Shown here in pieces: positions 26,501 to 37,254 of a stretch of 64,000 nucleotides of DNA (its first letter is position 1; each line of letters opens with the position of its first letter). The stretch comes from Hypsibius dujardini (lineage: Eukaryota > Tardigrada > Eutardigrada > Parachela > Hypsibiidae): NCBI GenBank assembly GCA_001579985.1, contig LRSR01001232.1, forward strand, positions 43,528 to 107,527, given 5' to 3'. The translations under genes and the position numbers were made by a program. The notes under the pieces are model-generated. The model was not told the DNA's origin and did no database searches. It saw only the letters and a list, made by a program, of their open reading frames with translations.

Positions 26501-29500
26501 CCAGAAAGCCAAATCCGTTAAACTCCCATCAGACGTAAAGCTGCAGTTCAACAATTTTGTGTTGAAGGCGGACCAGAATACCGAAATCGAACAGGGTTCC
26601 GCTACTCTGCTTATTCTGCAGGACTACTTCAGTCAATCAACCGTGGAAAAAGAGCTCGTTGCCGTTTCATCGCTACTGCGGTATGTCTGTTAATGTAAAG
26701 AACACGATAAGTAACTACGAAACGCTACTGTAAAAGTTTCCTTTGCTAATACAGAGACGACGGATTCGTTTTAATTAGCCAGCTAGGAACTCAGACTAAT
26801 TTTCGGTCAGCGCTGCTGGCTAACGGATTCACCTTGTTATCGGAACACGCTGACCAGGCTGGCCATTATGTCATACTGGGTCGGAAGATACCCGAGTCGA
26901 GCGCAGGAACTAAGCGTCCACCGGTCATCTTAGCTCTTGGCCCGAAGGTTGCGGACAAGAAACATGAGGCAGAGTTGCAGGCAGTTGCTGAGAAAGTCAA
27001 CTCGGATGCTGACAGCACTTCCCGAATTTGGATTACTGTCCCGAAGCATGGGCTCGACTGGGTCGACACTGTCATTCAGCTCAATTACCGATACCCTGAC
27101 GCAGGACTACGGTAATTTCTTTTACAGAATTTCCAGTAAATTAAACCAGGAAATAATTTGCAATAGAAAGGATAATCTGCCACAAAATTTGCAGGCTTAT
27201 TGTTGATGACGGCAAGGACGGCAAGCAGGCACTGCCTGCCTTCAGCTTAGATACGTCGCCCTACAAGGAGGCGGTCGCCCGCGATGCCGTGATTAACATC
27301 TATGACAACGGTAGCTGGGGAAGCGTCCGCTCGATCGCCGTCGAGGATAACACCACCGAGAACACCACTAAGCCCAATGTTCGCACCAGCTTCGTCGAAA
27401 ACGAGTCCAGCCATCCAAGGGTCGCCTATGGATTGAAAACACTGGTTAAGGCCACCCCCGGTCAGCATATCCTCTTCAATGTCCCTCACAACCATCAAGA
27501 ACTGGAAGCCGTCCTGCTTGTTGCCAAGAAAATTGGATTGACCATTCACGTGGTTGGTTCAACAAGCCCGTTAGCTAACCATACATACAAGGGTCACCTC
27601 GCTCATGTCGCCGTAGCCCAAGAGGTATTAAAGGCTACCAAAGGACAAGGCGTCAATATTATCTACAACCTCGCACCTGTCTCTGTGCTCCGGGAAAGTC
27701 TCAGAGTAATTTCCTCAACGGATGGATCATACATCGAAGCCGGTGCCGCGGATTTGGACGAGTCGTCATTGCCATGGGCAACGTCTAAAAACGTCAAGGC
27801 CCACTTACTCCCGGCCCGTGTAAACCCCGATGAAATCTTGTCGTCGTTCTTGAAGGACAATAAGCTCCCCTTCACCACAACCAACGGTCCTGCACCAACG
27901 ACCGGTGCTTTGCTTCACTCTTCCAAGGTTTATCACGTCCTAGCAGCAGAAAATGAAAAAATTGGAGTCAAAGTGGCTTATTGGTTAGCTACTCAGGGTG
28001 CTGGCGTGGTGCATCTTTATTTGACCAAGGCACCGACAGCGGTCCTGGAGCATCAACGGGGATTCTTCACTGCGCTGCATACCCAACTGACCGTGACGGT
28101 GTCACGGACTGCGGAGGACATATTCAACGCCATTTCAGAGGATGCAAAAAGTGCCGGCCTCTTCGCCATACACGCGGTCCATTCTGCCGAGATCAATCAG
28201 GAAAAGGCTCTTAACACGGACACTAAATTGGTTGAAAAGGTCATCAGCTTGTGTCAAAGTCTTGTTCTTAATCATTTTGTTGTGTTGACATCTGGCACTT
28301 CTGCTGCTGAAAGTGTTACCACCTCTGTCGTGCGAAGAAACGCCGCCGGTCTCTCGGGTCTCTTATTGGATGTTTCCACCATCGGTAAGCTACTAGATAA
28401 TTTAATTCATTTTCACATGACAAACGGGCAGGGTTTCCTTTATTATAGTGTCATCGTCCGAAAACGCCGTCGCATTGCATGCTACTCATCCGGAGGAACA
28501 TTTTGTGCCATTGCATCAGGCGCTGAGTGCCCTGAAGCTTGCTTTAACAAACGGAGGAAAGGGTCTATTCAATGTTGTTCCAGAAGGAGTTTCTGGCTCG
28601 ACAGATGCGCACGCAGCTCTCGACGACGAAACAGGACCACAAGACAAATCGTACCTGCCACAAGCTGTCGCTAAAATTATGGGTAGGTTGGGATTGCATT
28701 ATCGACATCGTGCTCAGGCGTCAATGACGAGATTGGCAATAATTTGTGAACAAAAACTTGTTGATCAACAGGTATAAAAGACTTTGCGTCCCTGGACATG
28801 TTTTTATCCTTGGGAGACTATGGAATTGATTCACTCATGGCCATGGAACTCGGACGAATTTTAGAACGTGACTTTAACCTGTCGTTGACGCTGCAGGAGA
28901 TTCGTTCCCTTTGTATTCGAGACATTTGTCTCATGTCGGGAGCCACAAACGCAGGTATGTGTGGTTGGTCATCAAAGTCAACCCTGCAGTTAGTGTATTT
29001 AATGCTGCATGCGTTTTTATAGTTGAGGCGGCCAAATTTTCGGAAGTACGTTCGGAATTTGAGCGGCCTGTACTTTTGGAGAATGTCTCGAAACATTACA
29101 ACCTGGGAGAACTCATGCCCAAGGCCACCCTTGTTCTTCTTCGCCAAGTCCAAGAGACAAAGGAAACACTGTTTATTGTCCACCCGATGGAAGGAACGGT
29201 CAAACCTGTTCTGGAAACTTTGTCTAACCATCTGCAAGTCACAGCGTACGGTCTCAACTGTACCGCTCAGGTGGATACCACCTCCATGTCCGCCTTGGCA
29301 GCTTCGTATATACAGGTGGGTTGATTTCAGTATTTGATGCTAACCGCATTTCCAATGAATGCTCCCATCTCATTTCTAGGAAGTTAAAAAAATCCAACCC
29401 AAGGGACCATACAACTTGGGCGGTTATTCCCTTGGAGCAGGAGTTGCTTTCGAAATGGCTCTCCAGGTAAGTGTCCCAGAGATGATTTACCTTTCGTAAG

Positions 29501-30279
29501 TTTGTTTAAAACATTTTACCAAAACGGGCATTGCATTTACAGCTGCAACAAAATAACGAGCAAGTACGAACTCTCACTTTGCTGGATGGTTCTCACTCGT
29601 TTGTTGCATCATTCACCAAGACAATGAAGAGTGGCTACACTGTCAATCCCAACATGCCGCCGGAAGAGATGGAAGCCCGAAAACAGTCGGCCTTCGAGAC
29701 GGCCATCGTTACATTGTTTGTCACTCAGCTGGTCAAGACTAAACGAAAACATGTACGCAGCTGCTTTATGTCTGATGTTTCTTAATGTACCTTATGTATA
29801 CTTGGCTTATCATTTTCATGGAATAGCTGACCGATATGTTGACTGCTGCCAGCAACTTTGATGAGCGCGTTCAAGTGGCAGTGAAAGAACTTCAGCGCTG
29901 CGACGCCTTGCAACATCTGAGCGACGAGGTCTTGCGGGCAGCCATAGTCTCCTTCTCACAGCGACTTAAGATTGCTGACGTCTACAAGCCGGATCGCAAG
30001 TATTCAGGTCCCATCACGCTCATCAAGTGTTCTGAAAAAATGATGCGCAACCTTGGGGAATATTACGAACTGGACAAGGTATGAAACAAGACGTGGCACT
30101 ACCTTTCACTGAGCACTTTTGTGCGGCGGCCTTATTTCAAGGTGTTTTGTGTCTAGGTCTCTTCAACTAAAGAACGAATTCGTCAAGTGACTGTTCCCGG
30201 GAATCATGAAGGATTTGTGTTAGGCGAGAGCGCCCGGCTGACTGCACGCTATGTCAATGAGTCTGTATTTGGTGCGTAG
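20542..30279 (+). CDS. Fatty-acid-synthase-like megasynthase with dead reductive domains
   Basis: This animal type I FASN relative has about 2,200 residues in about 31 exons; animal FASN is usually near 2,500. Ketosynthase (20600-23640) keeps its Cys (DAACATS, 22439-22441), EAHGTGT and KSNMGH. Malonyl/acetyl transferase (24080-25230) keeps GHSAGE and FHSP. Dehydratase (25300-26290): HxxxGxxxxP reads [10 protein letters not shown] (25600-25629); the second Asp-x3-Gln remains. Pseudo-methyltransferase (to about 27190) is short. Enoyl reductase (27195-27930) lacks its N-terminal substrate half, and the glycine-rich loop reads NVPHNHQE. Ketoreductase (27930-28440) has AAENEKIG for TGGxGGxG and no Ser-Tyr-Lys centre. 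Carrier protein keeps GIDSL (Ser 28831-28833). Thioesterase (29030-30279) keeps GYSLGA, LLDGS and GNHEG. Frames are open throughout, so this is not a pseudogene. It looks unable to reduce or dehydrate; its product is unknown. Confidence 0.9.
21406..21483. repeat. Short direct duplication in a FAS-like gene intron
   Basis: The segment CTTGAGACCGTTTAGCG followed by GCGGCACAATTCACAGC occurs twice. The first copy (21406-21453) is interrupted by about 14 bases; the second (21453-21483) is not. It looks like a small local duplication. Confidence 0.7.
21641..22259. mobile_element. MITE-like element with long terminal inverted repeats
   Basis: Two arms of about 175 bases, 21641-21815 and 22080-22259, are near-perfect inverted copies of each other. 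The left end starts GAACGGAACGGTAGGTGACA and the right end is its complement. About 260 bases of unrelated AT-rich sequence lie between. There is no transposase frame. The element fills an intron (about 21597-22286) that is far longer than its neighbours of 60-90 bases. A target-site duplication is not obvious. Confidence 0.8.
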
Positions 30280-31152
30280 TTGTTTAACAAGCGCAATATT
30301 GGATGCCAGCTAGGCCAAATTTACTATATTATTTTGAGCTGAATAATTCATGCTTATCTTACGCCAAATTTCATTTCGACTGATTGTAACGAGAAAGCTT
30401 GACTTATGCTTTAAGTGCTGGAGAACCAATTTTTTCGCTAAAATGGACATCGTTATTAAATTTTAAAATTTTCACCCGGTCCATTTTCACCCGTTTGGAC
30501 ACTACATCCGAGGTTTAGTGGCTGCAAAAGGGGGCGTCTTGTTGGCCATACAACAGAATGATAAAAAACACAGTCGAGGTACACAACTACACTGCACTAC
30601 ACAACGAAAATTCCATGTGTGATTTATGCACACTGTACGTTATGTGTATGTTATAAGCAAACCGGCAGTTTGTACCACCGCTTGCTCACAAAGGGTAAGG
30701 AGAAGATTAGAGGGATAAGGAGGTTTGATGTGATTTTATGTAAATCATGCATAAAAAACTGACACTCGTTAGGTGAATGGGACTTGTGTTTGAATTGATC
30801 ATTATGGTACGGGACCGGCTGTTCAATGAGAACTGAACGTATTTGAACTAAACGTAAAATGTTGGTGGTCGATTTGAGTTTAAAAAGTACAATTGATCGT
30901 ATGCAGAGGATGAAGCTTCGACCACCAATAGAAAACAAGAATAACGCTAAAAGAGGAACAGAGTCGTGACGAGACCTTCGTTTTCGGTAACTACACCGAG
31001 GCAATGCAACCAAGAACACTCTACGATGAACCGCCAACAACGAAAGAAATTCTCCAAACAGACTCCGTTGAGTGTTGAAAAATCAAGTCTCACGCGACCA
31101 GCGCATGGAGCGTTTAGAGACCGTAAACACATATCAACAAAAATGAGGATGT
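30280..31152. other. Intergenic region after the FAS-like gene
   Basis: About 870 bases lie between the stop of the FAS-like gene and the end of the convergent membrane-protein gene. No supported gene is seen; both 3' UTRs should be here. Confidence 0.45.
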
Positions 31153-32086
31153 TTAAATGTAGTTGGACCAGGTATCAGCGACCTTCTTAAAGTAGGGTGC
31201 CAGTTCGGGACAGTTCATTAAAGGCTCGTCACATTCACCCGTGAGAAGACCGACGTTGACGGATCGGGACATGCCTTCAGTTCCGCCTTTGTTATCGAGT
31301 GTTGACGATATCGACCTAGTTTAACAAATGACATCAGCAATACAATTATATCTTTTTTATAAAATAACTCAAACCTGAGAAGATCCTTGAAGAGAAAACC
31401 ATTAGCCTCTTGATCGCCCAAGGTGGACGACAAATGGCACATCATATACCGAGAACAAGCCGGTGACTGAACAAGGTTGTAGAGTTCGCTTGTGCGATCC
31501 AAAAATCCATACCCTACACTGGTAACCTTGTCAAAAAGAGGCATGTTCTCATCCTCGAACGACCGGAAAAGGCCATTGCTGAAGACGTTATTGCTGATGG
31601 TGTTGGTGCTGGCCGGGGCGATGATGGAGAATAGGAAGAGAACAGCTACACCAAAGACGTAGGCGCCAACCAGTAGCACAAACCATGCAGCAAACGTGGC
31701 GTACTGCAAAAACATCAGTTCTCCTTATTAATGAATAGGATGATCCTTAACTTGTAATTTCAATGGGAGAAAAATGCTTTACCAATGTACAAATGTGTCA
31801 TATTTTGTACCTGAACAATCATGAAAAAGGTTGTCCAAAACTGAGGGGTAATAGTGAAGGTGCTAGAGTTACTGATGACCGTGTTAGTCGATGGAGTGAT
31901 TACAAATCCAGTAAGAAAGGCATTAAGGAAGTTGACTCCTGAGTTAAATCCGGCGGGATTGATCTGACGAGACTTTCGGACAAGAAGGGCATCCCCTTCA
32001 TCGTAGGACCGTTGGGAGAGATCGACCGCCGTTAGTCCAATGGAGACAAGGTTCAGCAGAAAGAGAGTAATGACAAGTCTCCTCAT
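31153..32086 (-). CDS. Small secreted or membrane protein of unknown function
   Basis: Three exons (32086 to about 31811, 31703-31375, 31315-31153) join in frame to about 255 residues. The first exon begins with a signal peptide (MRRLVITLFLLNLVSIGLTA). The second begins with a strong membrane span (FAAWFVLLVGAYVFGVAVLF). After it come four Cys in a CxxxxxC...C...C layout (SPACSRYMMCHLSS, then GECDEPLMNCPEL near the end). The Thr/Ser/Asn-rich stretch after the signal carries sequons. I do not recognise the family with certainty; the C-terminal Cys pattern after a membrane span is common among uncharacterised arthropod proteins. Confidence 0.75.
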
Positions 32087-33211
32087 TTTGGCGACTGGTC
32101 TACTGCCACAGAATTGGGATTGTGGCTAGAAAAAACCCCTTTCAAACGGTTAAATCTTTCGATGTTGCTGTTGAAGAGTAACTAAACTAACTAAACTTGT
32201 AGAATCCTTTATCGTCGGTACGTAGCAGGTCGATCGATCGAAAGAAAGAGAGGTGGAGAGAGAGCAGATATAACAAATATATATCTATCGCCACTGGCTA
32301 CTTTGTGAGTTTACGAAAGAAAGAAAAGCTGCCCCGTCGATCGTGTGTCATTAATAAAAAGCGGTCACTCTCTGACAACACATCCTGGAATGACTGATGG
32401 ACGGATGGTGTCGTTTTGCTCACCAAATTTATCAAACGAAATCCTTCGCTTAATTTCGATGGTCGAAGGAAGGAAGCTTGCTCGCTCGCTCGCTTCGGAC
32501 AACTACCCTCATTTGTGCAGCCTAACGTGACCTCAAAGCACTTAGTAGCGGCGCTGAATGACAGGTCCTTCCCTCCTTCACACGCACAACCATCACGTCG
32601 TTACTGATCAAGCTCTGCGCGTTCGTCTAGGTTTATTGACTTCAAACGCAGTGCGAGACTCATGTACCCTTCTTCTTACCTAAAAAACGAAGCTGTCCAA
32701 TATCTTTCAGTTTGTCTGTGTATATAACGCCTTCCGTTTGTGCTAAGAGCTGGATTATATTGCGTCGCGTTATCAGCGTCGTAGCTAAGAGGTGTACTGT
32801 ACCCTACTCCAATAGAAAGTCGCCATCATGGAAAAAACTGCATGCAATATGCAATATTATCGTTTCAGGCTATTTGATAAAACCCATCTATATAATAAAT
32901 ATAATATTTGATAAATTTCTTGTTCGATTTTCTAGTACAGGTACCAGTTATTTGTAGGGGTTTTTTTCTGTAAGAATAGGAGTGTTTCTGCAAAGTTCCC
33001 ACGACCGGCAGTTATGATAAAAACAGTGATAAGGGCTAGGAATTGGTACATTATTGCTCTGGTCTGCCATATTATTTTTATTTTTGCATAAATCGTTTAT
33101 ATTTCAACAAATTTAACATTACTTGTGAGAATTCTTTCTCAGATCATTTCACTTTCACAAAAAACAATACCAAACATGGAGATAAATCCATGCACAAACA
33201 CAATAAGGCCA
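32087..33211. other. Intergenic region upstream of the membrane-protein gene
   Basis: This stretch of 1.1 kb lies between two minus-strand genes. It should contain the promoter of the membrane-protein gene and the 3' UTR of the protease. No exon is supported. Confidence 0.45.
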
Positions 33212-34915
33212 TTAGGATTCTTTCCTCATTGTGTCGATCAGCCATCCAGTAAATTGCGATATCCTTGTATAAACACCGGGATAACCTGCAACAGTCAATC
33301 AATGCAATATTAATTTTATATAAACAAAAGTTTATTTACAATGTTCAAACAAGGTCGCTAGGTGGGAGGATGCTTCGTTATTATTATTATTGTCATACCC
33401 GGTAGTGCACATCCGTAACCCCAGCTCACGATTCCGGCAAGAATGTATGACCCATCCCGGGTAACAGTCAAAGGACCACCAGAATCTCCCTTAATACAAT
33501 ATAATGGGCATTTAATATTATGGTCAAAGTATTTTGATAAATTATACCTGACAAGCGTCTTTTCTGCCATCTTCAGTCGCTGCACACATCATTTGAGGTA
33601 TAATTTTTTCCGGCGTACGCTGCGCTTCAAACATGCTCTCGCATTTTTGATTGGTGATTAAAGGAATTTCTACATGTTGGAGCAAAAGGGGCCGATCCTC
33701 GCGAAACTCTAGGCGACCCCATCCGGTCACTGTCGCAAGGGAACCAAGAAAATCCTCACCAGGATGAGGCAGGCAGACGGGTTGAATGTGAGGTTGGTAC
33801 TCGATTGGAAAGTCCAATTTGAGGAGGGAAACGTCATGAGAAAAGCTCCGCTGTGAGTTGTAGAGCGGATGAAGAATGAACCTGGTCACACGTCGTTCCT
33901 CCACTGGAAGAATGTCATTGGCCCTAGTTCGGTCCCACACGCCCAGCCGGACAACAATATCTTGAGCAGTCACAGATGCCCTACACTCAAGCAACAAGTT
34001 ATGTTACAGTACTCCGATAATGTGATTAGTATTGAAGATTGTAAAGCAGAATTTAGATTATAACTTACGGGGCTACGCAGTGACCAGCAGTGACAATCCA
34101 TCCCTGTTGAACGAAGGAAAGGCAATTAAGGCAAGGAGATGCGGAGGCCATTTGTCAAGACTTACATGATCTAAAAGTGCGCCTCCACACCTTTCTTGGC
34201 CTTTAATAATTACCATAACTTGGAATGGATACTCGGCAAACTGCGCTGCACTTCCTCCGACAATTCTCCCACCCCGAGCGACTAAAGGGGCCCGACCACA
34301 TGCTGAAACCATTACTAGTACTAACATTGTTTTTATTATGCTTTACTTGGCTGGTTCAAAAGTGAGCTACTGTAGTTCTCACTTTGCTGTGGTACGGGAG
34401 AAATACTTTCCACTTTGAGAGGTGTCGTTGTGGTGGATGTCGCGGTAGTCGTGAGTTCGGTTGTTATTATTGTTGTAGTTGTTGCTGCTGTGATCTCTGG
34501 TAGCAGTTTGACCACATCGCTGCTAATCTCGTCCGACGTCTTTGTTTTGCAGCAAACAGTGAAATAAAAGAAAGGTCCGGAGCAAAAACGAACCGGTTTG
34601 CCGATGCGATCGCAAACCCAACTGAAAACGCAGGCCTCGTCATCCAGACAACTAGAGACGCTCTTTTGAGCCACCTTCTCTGGAAAAATGAGACTTTTAA
34701 GCAAATGCCGCTGAATGAAATCTTTATCTCAATCACTCCATACCGTTATGCTTTAAACTCTGCAATTGAAGAAGATCTCTTTTGAAGTCCGCATCTGAAG
34801 TTGAGCTACCTGCCCGAAGGAGCGGTAGTTGGAGTAGGCAAACGTATGCGATTACAGCACCCCTTGTTAACGACCGCTCGATCATTATGCAATGCCTGGA
34901 GAGCAAGCCCTTCAA
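33212..34915 (-). CDS. CLIP-type trypsin-like serine protease
   Basis: This is a secreted arthropod-type protease precursor. Exon 1 starts at 34915 (or the in-frame Met at 34885) and gives a hydrophobic signal, [16 protein letters not shown]. Exon 2 has six Cys in CLIP-like spacing ([18 protein letters not shown]), then a Thr-rich linker. The catalytic domain starts with [11 protein letters not shown] after a light-chain Cys (CGRAP). The triad is complete: GWIVTAGHC (34075-34105), HDVSLLKLD and [14 protein letters not shown] before GDSGGP gives the Asp of trypsin specificity. A last exon at about 33285-33212 supplies [15 protein letters not shown] and TAA. Cleavage at the Arg before IVGG would activate it. 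Such proteins act in clotting, melanisation or development; which one is not visible. Confidence 0.87.
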
Positions 34916-37254
34916 ACCTACGAAATAAACATCATGTTCTTGTTAATGAAGAAAAATATATATACTTTACTTTTCTGCGCAGAGATTAAATATATCGTAA
35001 AACAGGATAACAAATATAGATAGCAACAGATACCTTGACAGTTCAAATGATGCAACGGCATAGAATACTTTTTTATTCATTTTCGCGTGTGAAATGTTAA
35101 TTAACCTAAATGAAATTCATTAATTTCAGAAATGTGCTGTTGATATTGGTTATAACTATTTTGAAGAGCCTTCGTTTCATTCGGCTGTCGGATAGTGTAC
35201 TTGGTGAAGCGCAATAATAAACACGACTAACAAATTATAGTGCTCAAACTTTCTTCCTGCCATTAACATTCGATGGACGATTATCATGAGGAGTACCTAC
35301 CGCCATTTAAATGATTTTCTGCTCGGGAAAGTGTACGTACCTTGCTTATTTGGAACGGGTGTGGTCAGTGATGAGAAAACGAATTCAAGACAAAATGTAT
35401 ATCTTCCGGCGGGTGAACCTGACAGAGTCCTTCAGCCGGAGTCAAGATAAGTATTCCTGAAGAAGGTTTCGTAGCGCCCAGATATGACTACTCTCGGCCA
35501 GTAGATCTTTTTCCGGGGATGATTTATTTGGTGGTTTTGGCTTAATTTTGATAGCACTGCTGACAACGGACAAACGACTTGCAGTCAGCTTTCGCCACAG
35601 CAAAATTTGAATGATACCTCAAAATTGAAAAAACTAAGCATGGTTTTAGATTTGAATACGGATTCTGTTACGACAGACACACTCCACCCTCGAACTAGCA
35701 CATCGAAATAGCCCAAGGCATTGCAAAAATTCCGTTCTTAGCAAAGTGCAGAGCATGTCCGTAGCCGTCCGACGAACTCACTTTAGAACATCTATTGGTC
35801 TTTGGCAACATTAGAAGAGACATTCGCGTGCAGTGCTTATTTGTAAATTTATTTCTCGTTGAAGTGAACCCGTATTACATAATCATTTCCGTTAACGTTT
35901 GTCAGTTCCGGTGTTGCTTAACTACTGCAGAAAGTATATATTTATAATAGCGTTGTATTTTCCACACCTTGCGTAATAACAGGTGAAGGTGGAAGGATGC
36001 TAACTGGGGAGTGCGAGTGATGAATTTTTTTAAATGACTTATTACTTTGTTTGCGTTGACAGAATGCGTTTAGGAAAATTAATAGTCACCTATTACCCCC
36101 GTATACAAAAATCAACTGATGATCCAGGTGGTTTGAACGGCAGATCCGGCCTGGAGCTGAAACTTGGAGACTGAGATTTCACTTTTTACTACGGATGACT
36201 TTTGCGATGCCAGAAAAGGTTGAGCGTCCGTCTAGAATGAGCTTTCGCTCTGTTTTCAGACTTATGCAGCTCTCGCAGTCTAAACTTAACGTTTACAAAT
36301 CAAGGAAATATGGAAGACAAAAGACAATATAAAATCTTAAGGTTCACATTCAAATTATAGTAAATAGTTTCCATAAAATCCTATGTCCATTTGTTTCATT
36401 TTCGTCAAGGACGCAGCAATGCAAGGCTAGTCCGACACTCCTTGATGTAATGGTTCGTCGCCCAATCCGTGGCCCGTGGTAAGATGAAAACTTGTAGAGT
36501 TGAGATACCGTACATTAATCAGCCTGGATCTCTTCTACCGGTACAGAGCTCGCTTATAATATTCACATCATTGATTTCGTTTATAACTGAAACTATTCAA
36601 AACAATCTAACTCTGACTGTCGCTATTTTTATTATTTCGTTATTCGTGCCATTCGTATTTTATAAAGATGAAATTACCACCTAAGGGCATACGGATAGGC
36701 ACGAGGAGGTACATGAACTTGCACGGCATTATTATGTAACCAAAAAATATAAAAAGCGGTTATTCTACCTTTCCCTCCAAATTTGTGACACCACACCGGT
36801 AAAGCCATAATATTCCCGCTTATTTCACCGGGAGCCATGTTTAGAAGCGTTGTGATTCAATTCAAATCAGAAAGCGCAAGCTGCTTTGATAAGCTATCGG
36901 GTGCTTAAAGTCTTCTTTATCGGGCATGAAGGTTTTGGCAATCACACATTTAATCAATAATATCTACTGCGCCGGCAGTAAACGCTCCAGCTGTAAATTT
37001 CTCTCTTTCCCTCAATCGTTGAAAACGGTATTATTGAGTGCGCAGTTTCCGATTTTCTTAGCTTAGCTCTAAACAATCGGAGATTTCCAACCGGTTTCTG
37101 TTTCTGTCGAGAAAACGTTGTTTGGGAGTCCAAAAATTGTTTACTGCTGACAAAAACATCCAAAGCTTTTTAATCAACTGCAATTGAAAATATTCTAACT
37201 TTATATATTCTGGTGATTTTCGCAACGTGATTATTCCCACTTCAGCTGACAGTC
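34916..37254. other. Long intergenic region between protease and NDRG
   Basis: These 2.3 kb hold no supported host gene. They include a faint non-LTR retrotransposon tail remnant, listed separately. The NDRG promoter should lie at the right end. Confidence 0.45.
35725..35850 (+). pseudogene. Possible non-LTR retrotransposon 3' remnant
   Basis: In one plus-strand frame IPFLAKCRACP is followed, after a stop, by SDELTLEHLLVFGNIRR. This resembles the C-terminal CxxC...E-x-HLL segment found after the reverse transcriptase domain in many LINE elements. It is short, carries a stop and has no partner block nearby. Confidence 0.35.

Noticed and set aside
27247-27884. Minus-strand open frames opposite the FAS-like coding exon
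   Set aside because: They mirror the long plus-strand exon and carry no protein similarity; typical antisense shadow frames.
20542-30279. FAS-like gene as a decaying pseudogene
   Set aside because: Frames stay open over about 2,200 codons with good splice sites, and condensing, carrier and thioesterase centres are intact, which does not fit random decay.
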